NCBI RefSeq assembly: GCF_051027545.1
Contig: NZ_CP194902.1
Coordinates: 4,402,001-4,466,000, forward strand
Direction: 5' to 3'
Source of the DNA: Methylocaldum sp002005105
GTDB lineage: Bacteria > Pseudomonadota > Gammaproteobacteria > Methylococcales > Methylococcaceae
DNA: 64,000 bases
In this document: positions 62,243 through 64,000 of the stretch, piece after piece
Numbering within the stretch: the stretch's first letter is position 1
Layout: every line of letters starts with the position of its first letter
Position numbers and translations under genes: made by a program
Notes under the pieces: model-generated
The model's input: the letters and a program-made list of their open reading frames with translations, nothing else
Told to the model about the DNA's origin: nothing
The model's database searches: none

Positions 62243-62271
62243 TTTATAGACGCATGTTACCACACAAACAA
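62243..62271 (-). promoter_or_regulatory. Sigma-70 promoter of the rimP-nusA-infB operon
   Basis: On the minus strand TTGTTT (62266-62271) and TATAAA (62243-62248) are 17 bases apart. Predicted start is near 62236, upstream of two tandem terminators. Confidence 0.55.
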
Positions 62272-62376
62272 CTAAATGTGGAACTCCCGTTATCATACGC
62301 GGGCACCGATTGCCTATACCCAATTAATAACCGCGGGCGTACCATAAAGAGACACGATAAAGAGAGGAGAATTCCG

Positions 62377-62751
62377 ATGCCTTTAACTCCGATGGACTTG
62401 GTCGCCGAAGCGAAGCGACACATTAGAGAAGTCAATCCTGAAGAAGCTAAAGCCCTAATCGGCAAAGCACTGGTTCTGGATGTCCGGGAACCGGCGGAAT
62501 TCACGCTAGGCGCCTTGCCTGGCGCGGTAAACATTCCGCGCGGCGTACTGGAGTTCAAGATCGACAGCCACCCGACGTTTCAAAATCGGCGTGACGCCGA
62601 CATCCTCGTCTACTGCCAGACCGGCGGCCGTTCGGCTCTGGCGACCGAGGCACTCAAAAAGCTGGGCTACGTAAACGCCGTCAGCCTCGCGGGCGGCTTT
62701 AAACTTTGGCAGGAATCCGGCCAAGCGGTGGAAACGCCTCCCGCTTCTTGA
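62377..62751 (+). CDS. Rhodanese-like domain protein
   Basis: A 124-aa single-domain rhodanese (sulfurtransferase fold). Features are LVLDVREPAEFTLGALPGAV, the active-site loop YCQTGGRSALAT with the persulfide Cys, and GYVNAVSLAGGFKLWQESG. I start at ATG 62377, preceded by GAGGAG. It is cytoplasmic (no signal peptide). The substrate is unknown. The Hsp15 gene starts six bases after its stop. Confidence 0.85.
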   Translation: MPLTPMDLVAEAKRHIREVNPEEAKALIGKALVLDVREPAEFTLGALPGAVNIPRGVLEFKIDSHPTFQNRRDADILVYCQTGGRSALATEALKKLGYVNAVSLAGGFKLWQESGQAVETPPAS

Positions 62752-62756
62752 AGCTT

Positions 62757-63179
62757 ATGGCGTCTAGTCGTAATGGAGACGATCGCTCGGCTTCCGAAGG
62801 GCGAATGCGCCTCGACAAGTGGCTGTGGGCAGCCCGGTTTTTCAAAACCCGCCAGCTGGCCATAGATGCCATCAACGGGGGCAAAGTGCATCTAAACGGA
62901 CAACGGGCGAAGCCCGGAAAGGAAATCGGCGTCGGCGCAAAGCTTAGAATCAGCAAGGATCAATACATTTGGGATATTACGGTTCAAGCTTTATCGTCCC
63001 AGCGTCGTCCAGCCGCCGAAGCAGTGCTGCTTTACGAAGAGACTCCGGAAAGCATCACGCGCCGGCAGGCTGAAGTCGACAGGCGACGCGATGAACGGTC
63101 GCTTTCCCTCCAACCGGAAACCAGGCCGAACAAGAAGGAGCGGCGCCAGATCCACCGATTCAAGCGCGGCCCGGAATAG
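62757..63179 (+). CDS. hslR: S4-domain RNA-binding protein, Hsp15 type
   Basis: A 140-aa protein with an N-terminal S4 domain, MRLDKWLWAARFFKTRQLAI and INGGKVHLNGQRAKPGKEIG, and a basic C-terminal tail (RRDERSLSLQPETRPNKKER). Hsp15 rescues free 50S subunits that still carry a nascent chain after heat shock. I start at ATG 62757; it probably shares a transcript with the rhodanese gene. Confidence 0.88.
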   Translation: MASSRNGDDRSASEGRMRLDKWLWAARFFKTRQLAIDAINGGKVHLNGQRAKPGKEIGVGAKLRISKDQYIWDITVQALSSQRRPAAEAVLLYEETPESITRRQAEVDRRRDERSLSLQPETRPNKKERRQIHRFKRGPE

Positions 63180-63215
63180 TGGCGCGTAGATTTTCTGAAT
63201 CGCCTTTCAACCACG

Positions 63216-64000
63216 ATGACCATGTCGTCTAAACCCGCTCCTCGGCCGGAGGTCGTATACACCGTCTCGCGACTGAACCGGGAAACCCGTTTTCTGCTCA
63301 ACGACTGCTTCGGCAGCATCTGGATCGAGGGTGAAATCTCCAATCTCTCGACCCCCTCTTCCGGGCATATTTATTTCAGTCTGAAAGATACCGAGGCTCA
63401 GATTCGCTGCGCCATGTTCCGTGCACAGAGCCGATCCCTCGACTTCAAGCCGGAGAACGGCGATCACGTGCTGATCAAGGCTCAAGTCAGCCTCTACGAA
63501 CCGCGCGGCGATTTCCAACTGATCGTCGAGTACATGGAAGAAACCGGCGACGGCCTACTGTTGCGCGCGTTTGAGGCTTTAAAGCAGCGTTTGGCGGCCG
63601 AAGGACTATTTGATGCCCAGCACAAAAAGCCGATCCCGAGTCTGCCGCAATGCGTAGGCGTCATTACTTCGCCGACGGGGGCAGCCGTCCATGATGTTCT
63701 TACCGTGCTCCGGCGCCGCTACCCCTCGGTCCCCGTAATCATTTTCCCGGTTAAGGTACAGGGCGCCGAAGCTAAATTCGAAGTCGTGAAGGCCCTCGCC
63801 GCGGCGGATCGGCTACAGATGTGCGATGTCCTGATATTGGCCCGCGGCGGCGGATCTCTGGAAGACTTATGGGCGTTCAACGAAGAAATCGTGGCCCGCG
63901 CGATTTTCGAATGCAAGACGCCGGTGGCTACGGGGATCGGGCATGAGATAGACACCACGATTGCCGATTTCGTCGCGGATCTGCGCGCGCCGACACCGTC
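63216..64000 (+). CDS. xseA: Exodeoxyribonuclease VII large subunit (partial, runs off the window)
   Basis: The first 261 codons of XseA, which with XseB degrades single-stranded DNA to oligonucleotides. The N-terminal OB domain (VVYTVSRLNRETRFLLNDCF, IWIEGEISNLSTPSSGHIYF, YEPRGDFQLIVEYMEETGDG) and the start of the catalytic domain (VGVITSPTGAAVHDVLTVLR, LARGGGSLEDLWAFNEEIVA, GIGHEIDTTIADFVADLRAP) are present. ATG 63216 and 63222 are both possible starts. The C-terminal coiled coil lies beyond the window. Confidence 0.95.
   Translation, partial: MTMSSKPAPRPEVVYTVSRLNRETRFLLNDCFGSIWIEGEISNLSTPSSGHIYFSLKDTEAQIRCAMFRAQSRSLDFKPENGDHVLIKAQVSLYEPRGDFQLIVEYMEETGDGLLLRAFEALKQRLAAEGLFDAQHKKPIPSLPQCVGVITSPTGAAVHDVLTVLRRRYPSVPVIIFPVKVQGAEAKFEVVKALAAADRLQMCDVLILARGGGSLEDLWAFNEEIVARAIFECKTPVATGIGHEIDTTIADFVADLRAPTP

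Noticed and set aside
62134..62260. A tRNA gene upstream of rimP, as in E. coli (metY)
   Set aside because: No T-loop, anticodon-stem or CCA end could be found on either strand.

Overview
The window is one chromosomal stretch of a flagellated, aerobic gammaproteobacterium with mostly about 58-60% G+C by eye. That assignment rests on gene content and order: trxA-rho, metG divergent from apbC, rimP-nusA-infB-rbfA-truB-rpsO-pnp, EF-P with both lysylation enzymes (EpmA, EpmB), RpoS, HldE and a Pseudomonas-like flgBCDEFGHIJKL cluster. A secreted methanethiol oxidase (MtoX/SBP56 family) would fit a C1- or sulfur-compound-using member such as Methylococcales, but that is inference. I see no rRNA or tRNA genes, insertion sequences, prophage or CRISPR arrays.

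Layout. 1-13.9 kb is housekeeping: ilvI (partial), cysQ, yrfG, trxA, rho, rmuC, a DedA-LssY membrane protein, hemL, dcd, apbC and metG. 13.9-16.4 kb is a small tetR-mtoX-DUF4242 operon. 16.5-30.4 kb is the flagellar block: flgA and flgM-flgN on the minus strand, cheV-cheR and flgB to flgL on the plus strand, with recognisable sigma-54 and sigma-28 promoters. 30.5-36 kb is accessory: an orphan FtsX-type permease, a small SH3-like membrane protein, a VWA/J-domain gene pair and a hairpin-rich non-coding element. 36-40.2 kb carries rpoS, acs and glnK. 40.2-46.1 kb is accessory: a MarR regulator with a cysteine-rich tail, a DUF2024 gene, a lipoprotein, an unknown membrane protein, an Nramp-like transporter and an amidase. 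46.1-64 kb returns to housekeeping: hldE-dnaB-alr, a DksA-type zinc finger protein, epmA-efp-epmB, the nusA-pnp operon in reverse, a rhodanese, an Hsp15-type S4 protein and xseA (partial).

Points that stand out. An exact sigma-28 (FliA) consensus, TAAA-N15-GCCGATAA, lies 264 bp upstream of rpoS and could tie the general stress sigma factor to the flagellar cascade. metG contains an internal segment of clearly lower G+C and different codon use, which looks like recombination within the gene. The tetR-mtoX promoter has a palindrome filling its -35/-10 spacer and a -10 only six bases from the start codon, suggesting a repressed, leaderless transcript. The MarR/DUF2024 region has paired palindromes and three candidate Cys-rich proteins. 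The rimP-nusA operon begins with a promoter followed by two intrinsic-type terminators, which suggests an attenuated leader or a small RNA.
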